64,000 nt of DNA from Dinoroseobacter sp034111085 (GCA_034111085.1 JAWUXZ010000015.1:170197-234196); one strand, 5' to 3'. Positions 36,106-45,793 are shown, counted from the stretch's first letter. The notes: generated by a model from the sequence alone, not told the origin. Numbers and translations: made by a program.

Positions 36106-36620
36106 ACGGCGGAAAAATCGCGGCAGGCGGCATTGTTCTGGCCTCGGCGCTCGCGGGCTTTGGCATCTGGTACACCCAGACCTACGCCTATCATGTGCCT
36201 GCCCCGGTGCAGGACCAAATCACCCTGACGACCTTGCTGGCCGAGACGGTGCAGCTCGACGTGACCGGCTATACTGCGATCCGCTCGGAAAGCTCGCCTT
36301 TGGGTTTTCGCGCCTGCTTCTCGCTGACCGAGCAACCGCTTGGCTTTACCGAGACGTATGACCGCCCCGCAGACACCGGGCCGACCATCGCACCGGTGTG
36401 GTTTGATTGCTATGACGCGCGCCAAATCGGCGAGGATGTCACCGCGCGCGCGGCCATCTCGCTGATGGGCACCAAGAACGTCGCGTTTGGCATCGACCGG
36501 ATCATTGCACTTTATCCAGATGGCACCGGCTTCGCGTGGCATCAGCTCAACAATTGCGGACGCAAATCCTACGATGGCTCGGCCATTGGCGAGGAATGCC
36601 CGCCTCGCGCAGACCAATAG
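36102..36620 (+). CDS. DUF6446-like membrane-anchored protein between glyQ and glyS
   Basis: A 172-residue protein with one N-terminal membrane segment (residues ~5-25) followed by a periplasmic domain of unknown function. Conserved-looking features are a cysteine in RACFSL, the pair FDCYDAR and GIDRIIALYPDGTGFAWHQLN, and C-terminal cysteines. It overlaps glyQ by 4 bases and precedes glyS by 9, so it is locked into the glycyl-tRNA synthetase operon. I recognise it as resembling a Rhodobacteraceae family; no function is known. Confidence 0.8.
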   Translation: MNGGKIAAGGIVLASALAGFGIWYTQTYAYHVPAPVQDQITLTTLLAETVQLDVTGYTAIRSESSPLGFRACFSLTEQPLGFTETYDRPADTGPTIAPVWFDCYDARQIGEDVTARAAISLMGTKNVAFGIDRIIALYPDGTGFAWHQLNNCGRKSYDGSAIGEECPPRADQ

Positions 36621-36629
36621 GAACGCATC

Positions 36630-38918
36630 ATGCCCGATCTGCTGATCGAACTTTTCTCCGAGGAAATCCCCGCACGGATGCAGGCGAAAGCCGCGTCTGA
36701 TCTGCAAAAGCTGGTCACGAACGGACTTGTCGATGCGGGTCTGACCTACGCAGGTGCACGCGCGTTCTCGACGCCGCGCCGTCTGACGCTTGCCCTATCC
36801 GATCTGCTGGCAGCTAGCCCGGCCACGCGCGAAGAACGCAAAGGTCCGAAAGCCGACGCGCCTGAAAAAGCGCTCGAAGGGTTTCTACGCTCGACGGGCC
36901 TGACCCGCGATCAGCTAGAAGTGCGCGAGACCAAGAAGGGCGACGTGCTATTTGCGGTCATGGAAAAGCCCGGACGCCCAGCCGCTGAGATTGTGGCCGA
37001 GGTGCTGGAGGCGACCATTCGTGGCTTCCCGTGGCCGAAATCCATGCGCTGGGGCAACGGGACATTGCGCTGGGTGCGTCCGCTGCACTCTATCTTATGC
37101 GTGATGAGTGACCAGGCAGGTGCAGAGATCGTGCCGATGGACGTCGATGGCATCACGTCTGGCGACACCACCGAGGGCCACCGCTTCCTTGCGCCGGGGT
37201 CTTTTTCTGTAACCTCGTTTGAGGATTACGAGGTGAAGCTAAAGCGCGCAAATGTGGTCTTGAACGCCGAAGAACGCGCTGATGCAATCTGGTCGGACGC
37301 CACCAACCAAGCCTTTGCGCTTGGTCTTGAGGTTGTCGAGGATAAGGGCCTGCTGGCCGAGGTCGCAGGCCTTGTCGAATGGCCCGTGGTCCTGCTGGGC
37401 GAGATCGGCGCGGACTTCCTAGACCTGCCCCCGGAGGTGCTGCAAACCTCCATGAAGGAACATCAGAAGTTCTTTTCCGTCAAAGACAAAGACGACCGCA
37501 TCGTGCGCTTCGTGACCGTCGCCAATACCGAGACCGCCGATCACGGGGCGACAATCCTTGCGGGCAACCAGAAGGTTCTGGCCGCACGTTTGGCCGATGC
37601 GAAGTTCTTCTGGGAGAACGATTTGCGCGTGGCCGAGGCCGGTGCGCAGCCGTGGTTGAAGTCGCTGGAGAATGTGACGTTCCACAATAAGCTGGGATCA
37701 CAAGCCGAGCGGATCGACAGGATTGCCGCCTTGGCGCGCGAGATAGCACCCTTGGTCGGGGCCGAGCCTGATTTGGCCGAGCAAGCCGCGCGGTTCGCCA
37801 AGGCTGATCTATCGAGCGAGATGGTCTACGAGTTCCCCGAGCTTCAAGGCCTGATGGGCAAATACTACGCCGGGCCTGCGGGCCATCCCGTCGAGGTGGC
37901 CGAGGCCTGCGTGGAGCATTACCAACCGCTGGGCCCAAGCGATGACGTGCCGAGCGCGCCTGTGTCGGTGGCCGTGGCTTTGGCGGATAAGCTGGATACG
38001 TTGACGGGGTTCTGGGCGATTGATGAGAAACCGACCGGGAGCAAGGATCCGTTTGCGCTGCGCAGGGCCGCGCTTGGGGTTATTCGGTTGGTGTTGGAGA
38101 ATGAGGTGCGGGTTGGGTTGGTGGACCACATCTTTGTTGAAAAGTGTCTGGATCATCGGATTTCCATCCGAACCATTCGTCAGATTGCTGAAGAATTGGA
38201 CGCATCCAAAGAAGCAATCAAAGGGAGTTCGGCTTCGAAGCCAAATGATTTCGACGGATGGCGAGAATTAGTAGAGCAGGTCCAAGGGACTGAAGAGCGC
38301 ATTGACGCTTTTGAAGGCCGCATCCGCTTGATAGATGAAGGCTTTGCTGCCGCCCAGTTGGATGCCTCAAACCTCCTCTCCTTCTTCCACGACCGCCTAA
38401 AGGTCTTCCTCAAGGACCGAGGCATCCGCCATGACGTCATCGACGCCTGCCTTAGTCCTTCCAATGGCGCACCTGACGGTGCGACGCCCCAAAACGACGA
38501 CCTCACACTTCTGGTCAAACGCGCCGAAGCACTCTCGAACACCCTCAAGACCGAAGACGGCGTTAACCTGATCCAAGGTTACAAACGCGCCGCCAATATC
38601 TTGGGACAGGCCGAGGCCGCAGACGGCGTCGAATACTCCTACGGCGCGGATGTGAAATTCGCGGAAACCGACGCGGAAGTGGCCCTGTTCGAGGCACTCG
38701 ATATTGCCGAGGCCGCGATTGCCCCGGCTATAAAACTCGAGGATTTCGCCACCGCCATGACTGCGATGGCAGGTCTGCGCGCACCTATCGATGCGTTCTT
38801 TAACAGCGTGCAGGTGAATGCCAACACCGACGTGCTGCGCCGCAACCGCCTGAACCTGCTGCACCGCATTCGCGCAACCTGCGGGCAGGTGGCGGATTTG
38901 ACCAAAGTTGAGGGGTAA
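36630..38918 (+). CDS. glyS: Glycine-tRNA ligase beta subunit
   Basis: GlyS carries tRNA recognition for the alpha2beta2 synthetase. It opens with PDLLIELFSEEIPARMQ and contains GHRFLAP, MKEHQKFF and KADLSSEMVYEFPELQG, all family landmarks. At 762 residues it is longer than the usual ~690. The extra length is a segment near residues 490-570 that is AT-richer than its surroundings (about 49% G+C by hand count over 38101-38340) and sits just before the C-terminal helical DRLKVFLKDRG region. AGGAA precedes the ATG. Confidence 0.94.
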   Translation: MPDLLIELFSEEIPARMQAKAASDLQKLVTNGLVDAGLTYAGARAFSTPRRLTLALSDLLAASPATREERKGPKADAPEKALEGFLRSTGLTRDQLEVRETKKGDVLFAVMEKPGRPAAEIVAEVLEATIRGFPWPKSMRWGNGTLRWVRPLHSILCVMSDQAGAEIVPMDVDGITSGDTTEGHRFLAPGSFSVTSFEDYEVKLKRANVVLNAEERADAIWSDATNQAFALGLEVVEDKGLLAEVAGLVEWPVVLLGEIGADFLDLPPEVLQTSMKEHQKFFSVKDKDDRIVRFVTVANTETADHGATILAGNQKVLAARLADAKFFWENDLRVAEAGAQPWLKSLENVTFHNKLGSQAERIDRIAALAREIAPLVGAEPDLAEQAARFAKADLSSEMVYEFPELQGLMGKYYAGPAGHPVEVAEACVEHYQPLGPSDDVPSAPVSVAVALADKLDTLTGFWAIDEKPTGSKDPFALRRAALGVIRLVLENEVRVGLVDHIFVEKCLDHRISIRTIRQIAEELDASKEAIKGSSASKPNDFDGWRELVEQVQGTEERIDAFEGRIRLIDEGFAAAQLDASNLLSFFHDRLKVFLKDRGIRHDVIDACLSPSNGAPDGATPQNDDLTLLVKRAEALSNTLKTEDGVNLIQGYKRAANILGQAEAADGVEYSYGADVKFAETDAEVALFEALDIAEAAIAPAIKLEDFATAMTAMAGLRAPIDAFFNSVQVNANTDVLRRNRLNLLHRIRATCGQVADLTKVEG

Positions 38919-39015
38919 TCGGCGGGACCAAACCACGCCACCCCAACGCGGCGTCCTGTCCATTGCGCCCTCCCCGTGCACCCCTATGCTGCACGCTCAA
39001 TAAAGGAGTGCCGCA

Positions 39016-41619
39016 GTGCAGAACGGCGTTGATTTCATCGAAATTACCCCAACCGCGACCATGTCGGATGCCACCTACGGCACCCGTGCGAAATGCCTGC
39101 AACGCCTGATCCGCCTGAACCTGCCCGTCCCGCGCACCGCAGCACTGTCGTGTAAAGCCGTGCGCCAGATCGCCAACGGCCAAGGCTTTGACGCCAGCGC
39201 TTTGCTGCCGCAATTTGGGGACATGCCGCTGGTCTCGGTGCGCCCCTCCCCACAGATGAGCGAATGGGGCGGGCCAAGTGCGATCCTCGACATCGGGATG
39301 AACGACGCGCAACTGGCACGCCTAAGCGAGCGGATCGGACCAGAAGCCGCGCGCCGTCTTTATATGCGCTTCATCCATGCCTATGCGGTCGATGTCGCGC
39401 GCCTTGATCCCGACGATTTCCCGATGCCCGAACTCCCGACCGAGCGTGATTTGTCCGACGCCCTGTCCGCCTATTCCGACGAGATGGAAGAACCGTTCCC
39501 CCAAGACCCCGCCAAGCAGTTGCAGCATGTACTGCGCTCGACCGCGCGGGCATGGGACGGCACCAGCGCGCGGCTTTTGCGCCAAGCACGCGGTGCGCCC
39601 GAGAATGCGGGCCTCGGTTTGGTCGTCCAAGAAATGGCCCCCGGCATGGGACCCGTTGAAAGCGGGTCCGGCGTGATCCAGTTCGTATCCGCCACCTCCG
39701 GCCAGCCCAAAATTATCGGGCGCTACCTCAGCCAAAGCCAAGGCCGCGATGCTTTGGAAACCCAGCGCGCCCTCTACCTGACCCACGATACCCGCGGGCC
39801 GTCGTTACAAGACGCCGCCCCAGAGGTGTTTGCCCAGCTGCAAACCATGGGCGACACCCTGCGCACAGCGCTGCGCGAGGAAATGCAGATCGAATTCACG
39901 CTCGATCAAGGCCTTTTGTGGGTGCTCGATGCCGTACGCGTTCCCCGCTCTAGCCGCGCGGCAGTCCGGATCGCCGTCAGCTTGGCCGAACAAGGCATCA
40001 TCACAAACCAAGACGCGCTGCTGCGGATAGAGCCACGCGCGCTGTCTGAATTGCTGCACCGCCAAGTCGACCCTCAAGCCACACCGGTGCGTTTGGCGCG
40101 CGGGATGGCAGCCTCACCGGGGGCGGCCACTGGCAAGTTGGTATTCTCGGCCACCGCAGCGCAGGAATCAGCGTCACGCGGCGAGGGCTCAATCCTCGTG
40201 CGCCGCGAAACCTCGCCCGAGGACATTCGCGGGATGCACGCGGCCTTGGGCGTGTTGACCGTGCGCGGCGGTATGTCGAGCCATGCTGCCGTGATCGCGC
40301 GCGGTCTTGGCGTGCCTTGCGTTGTTGGCGCAGACGAGATCGAGATCAACGGACGCGAGCGCACCCTGACCTTGCCCGATGGCCGGGTCTTGAACGAGGG
40401 CGCAGAGATCACGCTGAACGGCACAGCGGGCGAAGTGCTCGACGGCGCAGTATCACTGCTAGAGCCTGCCCTGGATGGGGCCTTCCGCACGCTGATGAAC
40501 TGGGCCGATCAGGCGCGCGATATCGACGTGCGCGCCAATGCCGACACGCCGGGGGACGCAGAGACGGCGCGGCGTTTTGAGGCCCAAGGCATCGGTCTGT
40601 GCCGCACCGAGCATATGTTTTTCGACGAGGGCCGTCTGACGGTGATGCGCGAGATGATCTTCGCCGACGAGGCCGAGGGACGCGCCAACGCACTCGCCCG
40701 CCTGCTGCCAATGCAGCGCGAGGACTTCCTGCAATTGTTCGAGATCATGCGCGGCCAGCCCGTCTGTATCCGCCTGTTTGATCCGCCCTTGCACGAATTT
40801 CTGCCCCATAGCCGCGAGGGGATGATCGAATTGGCCGAGGCGCTCGATCTGCCGTTGTCCACCGTCACCCACCGCATTGCCGAGTTGCAAGAGTTCAACC
40901 CGATGCTGGGGATGCGCGGTGTGCGTCTCGGTGTTCTAATGCCCGAAATCTACGCGATGCAGGCGCGCGCGATTTTCGAGGCGACCTTGCTGGCAGCCCG
41001 GCGCGGCGCAACAGTCACGCCCGAGATCATGATCCCGCTGGTGTCGGCCAAGCGCGAGGTCGAACTTGTTCGGGGTCACATTGATGCCGTCGCCGCCGCC
41101 GTGCGCGCCGAGGACGGGGCGGAGTTCGACTATAGGCTGGGCGTGATGGTCGAGACGCCGCGCGCGGCCTTGCGCGCTGGTGATATCGCCGAGATCGTGG
41201 ATTTCCTGTCGTTCGGAACCAACGACCTGACCCAGATGACCTACGGCCTCAGCCGCGACGATGCCGGACGCTTCATGGGCGAGTATGTCCGCCAAGGCGT
41301 GTTCCCGGAAGACCCGTTTCATACGCTTGATGCGGACGGTGTGGGCGAGTTGCTGACAATCGCGGCCGAGCGCTCACGCAATGCGCGCCCAGGGCTGACA
41401 TTGTCGGTTTGCGGTGAACACGGGGGCGACCCCGATTCGATAGATTTCTGCCGCAAAGCCGGTTTCACCTATGTCAGCTGCTCGCCCTTCCGGGTGCCAG
41501 TGGCGCGTCTTGCCGCAGCACATCTGGCGTTGACCGATACGCCGTCTGATAAAAAGCCACGCCGTTTCAATATTTTAGGTCGTGTTTTATCGCTCGGGGG
41601 ACGTACAGAGGCGACCTGA
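39016..41619 (+). CDS. Divergent pyruvate phosphate dikinase-like / PEP-binding protein
   Basis: An 867-residue protein with PPDK architecture: an N-terminal nucleotide-binding region, a swivelling phosphohistidine domain (GGMSSHAAVIARGLGVPC, H423), and a C-terminal PEP/pyruvate barrel ending with LSVCGEHGGDP (C799). The N-terminal part is strongly altered: the PPDK segment SVRSGA...MPGMMDT reads SVRPSPQMSEWGGPSAI. GTG 39016 is chosen because AAAGGAG lies 9 bases upstream. It follows glyS by 97 bases. Phosphotransfer between His and PEP looks possible; ATP use is doubtful. Confidence 0.85.
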   Translation: MQNGVDFIEITPTATMSDATYGTRAKCLQRLIRLNLPVPRTAALSCKAVRQIANGQGFDASALLPQFGDMPLVSVRPSPQMSEWGGPSAILDIGMNDAQLARLSERIGPEAARRLYMRFIHAYAVDVARLDPDDFPMPELPTERDLSDALSAYSDEMEEPFPQDPAKQLQHVLRSTARAWDGTSARLLRQARGAPENAGLGLVVQEMAPGMGPVESGSGVIQFVSATSGQPKIIGRYLSQSQGRDALETQRALYLTHDTRGPSLQDAAPEVFAQLQTMGDTLRTALREEMQIEFTLDQGLLWVLDAVRVPRSSRAAVRIAVSLAEQGIITNQDALLRIEPRALSELLHRQVDPQATPVRLARGMAASPGAATGKLVFSATAAQESASRGEGSILVRRETSPEDIRGMHAALGVLTVRGGMSSHAAVIARGLGVPCVVGADEIEINGRERTLTLPDGRVLNEGAEITLNGTAGEVLDGAVSLLEPALDGAFRTLMNWADQARDIDVRANADTPGDAETARRFEAQGIGLCRTEHMFFDEGRLTVMREMIFADEAEGRANALARLLPMQREDFLQLFEIMRGQPVCIRLFDPPLHEFLPHSREGMIELAEALDLPLSTVTHRIAELQEFNPMLGMRGVRLGVLMPEIYAMQARAIFEATLLAARRGATVTPEIMIPLVSAKREVELVRGHIDAVAAAVRAEDGAEFDYRLGVMVETPRAALRAGDIAEIVDFLSFGTNDLTQMTYGLSRDDAGRFMGEYVRQGVFPEDPFHTLDADGVGELLTIAAERSRNARPGLTLSVCGEHGGDPDSIDFCRKAGFTYVSCSPFRVPVARLAAAHLALTDTPSDKKPRRFNILGRVLSLGGRTEAT

Positions 41620-41637
41620 CAGTTTGTGTCGCCTTTG
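41609..41637 (+). terminator. Weak hairpin after the PPDK-like gene
   Basis: AGGCGAC and GTCGCCT form a 7-base-pair stem with a 12-base loop that includes the stop codon of the PPDK-like gene, followed by TTGTC. A terminator is possible but the T-tract is poor. Confidence 0.35.
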
Positions 41638-41758
41638 TCACAATTGGGCGGAATGGCCCTGTTCTCGTCTAGGCGCTGCCGCAAACCCCCTCTAGAACTT
41701 CAAGTCAAGCTGCATTGGGGGATGTCAGCTTCGGTGAAATAAGACCGAAGGAAAAACT

Positions 41759-42445
41759 GTGAGACTAACGCACACGATTGCTGCTATCGTGGGCTTGGGT
41801 CTTTCGGCGGGCGCTGCCACTACTGCCTTAGCCGATACGACTGCCAGCTCATCAACGACTCCATTTGCGTCCTTGGACGCTCAAATCGGCTCGCTTCTTG
41901 GCGAGGAACGCTCTGCTTTGGAGGCTTTGCCTCAAGGCCATTTGGGCAACCTTGCCCGCCCTCGTGGCGGAGCGGCTCCACTTCCGCAATACACCCGCGC
42001 TTGGCTGGAGCGAACGCCAACTGCTTCTGGTGGGCCCGAATGGCAATGCTTGTCGGAAGCGCTCTACTTTGAAGCGCGCGGCGAGACGCCCGAAGGCCAA
42101 GCTGCGGTGGCTGAGGTTATCCTCAACCGCAAAGCCTCCAGTCGCTATCCAAACTCGGTCTGCGGTGTCGTCAATCAGGGAACCGGCCGCATTCATGGCT
42201 GTCAGTTCAGCTATACCTGCGACGGCAAGCCCGAGAATATCGACAATCGCGGTGCCTACAACAACGTCGGCAAAGTCGCCCGCGCTGTGATGGACGGTGC
42301 GCCGCGCCTGATCCCAACGGATGTGACGCATTACCATACAACTGCGGTCAGCCCTTCATGGGCCAGCCAGTATGAGCGTACCGGCCAGATCGGCGTGCAT
42401 GTGTTCTACCGTCAGTACTATCCGGGCCGCACGGCTTCGAACTAG
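41759..42445 (+). CDS. Cell-wall hydrolase of the SleB / Hydrolase_2 family
   Basis: A 228-residue secreted protein with a signal peptide (MRLTHTIAAIVGLGLSAGAAT..., cleavage near ALAD) and a C-terminal SleB-like peptidoglycan hydrolase domain from about residue 95 (CLSEALYFEARGETPEGQAAVAEVILNR). The conserved glutamate is in the EARGE motif; cysteines at CGVV, HGCQFS and YTCDG are family-typical. AAGGA precedes the GTG start. In this group it probably remodels septal or wall peptidoglycan. Confidence 0.88.
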   Translation: MRLTHTIAAIVGLGLSAGAATTALADTTASSSTTPFASLDAQIGSLLGEERSALEALPQGHLGNLARPRGGAAPLPQYTRAWLERTPTASGGPEWQCLSEALYFEARGETPEGQAAVAEVILNRKASSRYPNSVCGVVNQGTGRIHGCQFSYTCDGKPENIDNRGAYNNVGKVARAVMDGAPRLIPTDVTHYHTTAVSPSWASQYERTGQIGVHVFYRQYYPGRTASN

Positions 42446-42537
42446 TCGCATCAGGCGTACAGAATGACGGGGCAGGCTTTGCGGGTCTGCCCTTTTTCAT
42501 GGCAAGGCCTAGCGCGAAGCCGACAAGGACGCCTCAG

Positions 42538-43392
42538 ATGACCGAAAAGACCGCGATGGCCGCAGATGAATTGGCCGCCCGCGCCGCGACCACACCCCGT
42601 GATGCGCCGCAACTGGACCGGATTTCGCTGCGCGACCATATTCTCGAGGTTGAGATCGGTGCATTCCAGGTCGAACGTGGTGTGTCGCAGCGCTTGCGCT
42701 TCAATCTGGTGGTTGAGGTGCAAACGCTTGCGGGTGCGCTCGGCGATGATGTCGATCAGGTGGTGTCCTATGATGCGCTCACCGAGGCGATTGATACCGC
42801 CCTCAGCGACGAGCGGCTGGACTTGCTGGAAACCCTTGCCGAACGGATCGCGGCACTGGTGCTGCAAGACCCGCGTGCGGCGCGTATTTTCGTGCGGATC
42901 GAAAAGCTGGACCGCGGGCCGTTTGCGCTTGGCGTCGAGATTGTGCGCAGCTCGGGCGAGGCAATAGCAACCGGAACGGGGCTAGATGCCGCCCCGGTGC
43001 AGGTAGCTCTCGTGCCTCATGATATCGGCGCGCGGCTGGGGGCAGCGTTAGACGCGCTGGCGTCCGAGACCCTACCGGCCGTCCTGATCGCCCTGCCCGA
43101 TCCTGCGACCGCGTTGCCGGATGCAGCCCACGCGCTTGCCCGGCGGCGGATTGCACTGCTGGGCCTTGATCAAGCCGCATGGGTTTTGGGCGGACGCGAT
43201 CCGCGCTGTCTGGTTGTGTCCAGCCGCACCGAGATTGAATGGGCGGCGGGCCAAGGCCAGATGACCGTCTGCGCGCCCTCTAAGATCGTCGTCGATGCCG
43301 TTGAAGGCGCGCCGCAAGATGTGACCGATGCGCTCGCCGTTGCCGATTGGCTGGCGGCGGGCTTCAACGCAGGTGCTGTGCGCAGCCTATGA
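42538..43392 (+). CDS. folB: Dihydroneopterin aldolase with C-terminal extension
   Basis: FolB cleaves dihydroneopterin in folate synthesis. The 284-residue protein has the FolB domain at about residues 25-135 (IGAFQVERGVSQRLRFNLVVEV, YDALTEAID, ERIAALVL, RIFVRIEKLDRG). A further ~150 residues of unknown fold follow, rich in alanine and leucine with PAVLIALPD and SSRTEIEWAA. ATG 42538 has AAGGA upstream; ATG 42499 is an alternative. It overlaps folP by 4 bases, in a folB-folP-glmM operon. Confidence 0.88.
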   Translation: MTEKTAMAADELAARAATTPRDAPQLDRISLRDHILEVEIGAFQVERGVSQRLRFNLVVEVQTLAGALGDDVDQVVSYDALTEAIDTALSDERLDLLETLAERIAALVLQDPRAARIFVRIEKLDRGPFALGVEIVRSSGEAIATGTGLDAAPVQVALVPHDIGARLGAALDALASETLPAVLIALPDPATALPDAAHALARRRIALLGLDQAAWVLGGRDPRCLVVSSRTEIEWAAGQGQMTVCAPSKIVVDAVEGAPQDVTDALAVADWLAAGFNAGAVRSL

Positions 43393-44396
43393 CCGAAACC
43401 CTCTATCCGCGCGCGATGATCTGCGATCCGGCGACGCCGGGGGCGCTGCGGCTTGCGGGCGGTTGGGCGTCCTTTGCGCAGGTCGAGATCTTATCGCGCA
43501 CCGGCCCGTCCGAAGTGATCGCCGCGACCGAGTTGCCTACCGTAATGCTGGACGCTCTATGCGCACCGCGCGTCCCAATGGCTGGGCTAAACTTCGACGC
43601 ACCGCGCATCATGGGCATCCTCAACGTGACGCCCGATAGCTTTTCCGATGGTGGGAAATTTGATGCGCCCGAGGCGGCAATGGCCCATGCGGCGACTATG
43701 GCGGGGGCGGATATTCTCGACATAGGCGGCGAGTCTACGCGCCCCGGAGCCGTCGATGTAGCAATTGACGACGAGATCGCTCGCACCGCACCGATCATCA
43801 AAGCCCTAGCTGCCACGGGCAAAATGATCAGCATCGACACCCGCAAAAGCGTCGTGGCACAAGCCGCACTGAATGCAGGCGCGCAGTTGGTCAATGACGT
43901 CTCAGGCATGAACTTCGACCCAGAGATGGCTGACTTCCTTAACTATTCCGCTGCACCTGCCTGCCTGATGCACAGCCAAGGGCCGCCAGCGACGATGCAG
44001 ATCGACCCGCGCTACGACAACGTGCTGCTGGATGTCTATGACGCGCTTGAGGATATCCGCGACCGCGCGCTGGCCGCAGGCATTGCCGCACATAACATCA
44101 TGCTCGACCCCGGTATCGGGTTCGGCAAAACACTCGCCCATAACCTCGCCCTGATGCGCGGCCTCAGCCTGTTTCACGCGCTCGGCTGCCCGCTTTTGCT
44201 GGGTGCATCGCGCAAGGGCTTCATCGGCAAGCTCGGGGATGCGCAAAATCCCGCCGATCGCGCGCCGGGGTCCATCGCGCTTGGCCTGCAAGGCGTGTCA
44301 CAAGGGGTTCAGGTTTTGCGCGTTCATGACGTAGAACAGACCGCACAGGCGCTGGCGCTGTGGACTGCGGTGGCTGGAATAGGGGCGAGCAAATGA
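43389..44396 (+). CDS. folP: Dihydropteroate synthase
   Basis: FolP condenses dihydropterin pyrophosphate with p-aminobenzoate. The 335-residue protein has a TIM barrel with MGILNVTPDSFSDGG near residue 75, IGGESTRPGA, SIDTRKSVV, LVNDVSG and LDPGIGFGKT. An N-terminal extension of about 70 residues precedes the barrel, as in other Rhodobacteraceae. It overlaps folB and glmM by 4 bases each. Confidence 0.95.
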   Translation: MTETLYPRAMICDPATPGALRLAGGWASFAQVEILSRTGPSEVIAATELPTVMLDALCAPRVPMAGLNFDAPRIMGILNVTPDSFSDGGKFDAPEAAMAHAATMAGADILDIGGESTRPGAVDVAIDDEIARTAPIIKALAATGKMISIDTRKSVVAQAALNAGAQLVNDVSGMNFDPEMADFLNYSAAPACLMHSQGPPATMQIDPRYDNVLLDVYDALEDIRDRALAAGIAAHNIMLDPGIGFGKTLAHNLALMRGLSLFHALGCPLLLGASRKGFIGKLGDAQNPADRAPGSIALGLQGVSQGVQVLRVHDVEQTAQALALWTAVAGIGASK

Positions 44397-45736
44397 CACG
44401 GAAATATTTCGGCACCGACGGTGTGCGCGGACGCGCCAACGTGCATCCAATGACGGCGGAGTTGGTACAAAAACTCGCCGCAGCCGCCGGGCGTTATTTC
44501 CGGCGCGATGGATCAGACTCGCACCGCGTGGTGATCGGCAAGGACACGCGGCTGTCGGGCTATATGCTAGAGAACGCGCTGACCGCCGGGTTCACCTCCA
44601 CGGGGATGAATGTGCTGCTTTTGGGTCCGGTGCCAACGCCTGCGGTGGGGCTGTTGACCAAATCGATGCGCGCCGATGTGGGTGTGATGATCTCAGCCAG
44701 CCACAACCCGCACCAAGACAACGGCATCAAGTTTTTCGGCCCCGATGGGTTCAAGCTCAGCGATGAAGCCGAACTCGAGATTGAGGCCATGATCGACGGC
44801 GAGATCATCCTCGCCAAGCCCGAAAACATCGGACGCGCCAAGCGGATCGAGGACGGTCTGGGCCGCTATGTGGAGCGCGCGAAATCGACCTTCCCGCTCG
44901 ATCTGTCGCTCGATGGCCTCAAGGTCGTGGTCGATTGCGCCAATGGGGCTGCCTATAAAACTGCGCCCATGGTGTTGTGGGAGCTAGGCGCGGACGTGAT
45001 CCCCCTGGGCGTCAATCCAAACGGCACCAATATCAACCTCGGGTGCGGCTCGACCAATCCGCAATCTGCCGCCGATCTGGTGGTCGCACACGGCGCGCAT
45101 CTGGGCATTTGTCTGGACGGCGACGCAGATCGGGTGATCTTGATCGATGAGGCCGGCCGCATTGCCGATGGCGATCAAATTATGGCCCTGTTTGCAAGCT
45201 CTTGGGCACGTGACGGGCGGCTAAGCCGAGATACGCTGGTGGCTACTGTGATGTCCAATCTGGGGCTCGAGCGGTTCCTTTCGGGACGCGGTTTAACGCT
45301 GAAACGCACCGCAGTGGGTGACCGCTACGTGGTCGAGACGATGCGCGCCGAAGGCTACAACCTCGGCGGCGAGCAATCGGGTCATATCGTGATGACTGAC
45401 TATGCAACCACCGGAGATGGCCTGATTGCCGGACTACAGTTCCTCGCCGAAATGGTGCGCGCCGGAAAGCCCGCCAGCGAAATGATGCGCGTGTTCGAGC
45501 CGCTGCCGCAATTGCTGCGTAACGTGCGGTTCGGGGCCGGGGCAACGCCGCTGGATAATGCGTCGGTAAAAGCTGCGATTTCGGCTGGTGAGGATCGCCT
45601 GAACGGGTCCGGGCGTCTGTTGATCCGCAAATCCGGGACCGAGCCTTTGATCCGAGTGATGGCAGAGGCCGAGGATGCGAGCCTGATGGAGCGCGTTGTG
45701 GGCGATATCTGCGAGGCGGTTGAGAGCGCGGTATAA
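44393..45736 (+). CDS. glmM: Phosphoglucosamine mutase
   Basis: GlmM interconverts glucosamine-6- and -1-phosphate for peptidoglycan and lipopolysaccharide synthesis. The 447-residue protein has the start YFGTDGVRG, the phosphoserine motif MISASHNPHQDNG near residue 102, the metal-binding DGDADRV and the sugar-binding GGEQSGHIV. ATGA overlap with folP couples translation. A hairpin lies 18 bases after the stop. Confidence 0.97.
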   Translation: MTRKYFGTDGVRGRANVHPMTAELVQKLAAAAGRYFRRDGSDSHRVVIGKDTRLSGYMLENALTAGFTSTGMNVLLLGPVPTPAVGLLTKSMRADVGVMISASHNPHQDNGIKFFGPDGFKLSDEAELEIEAMIDGEIILAKPENIGRAKRIEDGLGRYVERAKSTFPLDLSLDGLKVVVDCANGAAYKTAPMVLWELGADVIPLGVNPNGTNINLGCGSTNPQSAADLVVAHGAHLGICLDGDADRVILIDEAGRIADGDQIMALFASSWARDGRLSRDTLVATVMSNLGLERFLSGRGLTLKRTAVGDRYVVETMRAEGYNLGGEQSGHIVMTDYATTGDGLIAGLQFLAEMVRAGKPASEMMRVFEPLPQLLRNVRFGAGATPLDNASVKAAISAGEDRLNGSGRLLIRKSGTEPLIRVMAEAEDASLMERVVGDICEAVESAV

Positions 45737-45754
45737 TATGGCTGGCGCGATAAA

Positions 45755-45780
45755 CCCCACCCTACAATCGTAGGGCGGGG
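45755..45780. terminator. Hairpin between convergent glmM and hemerythrin-like gene
   Basis: A stem of CCCC-A-CCCTAC with GTAGGG-C-GGGG (one A/C mismatch) and loop AATC sits between convergent genes. It lacks a T-tract, so termination is inferred from position and stem strength. Confidence 0.5.
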
Positions 45781-45793
45781 CTCACCCAACCAC

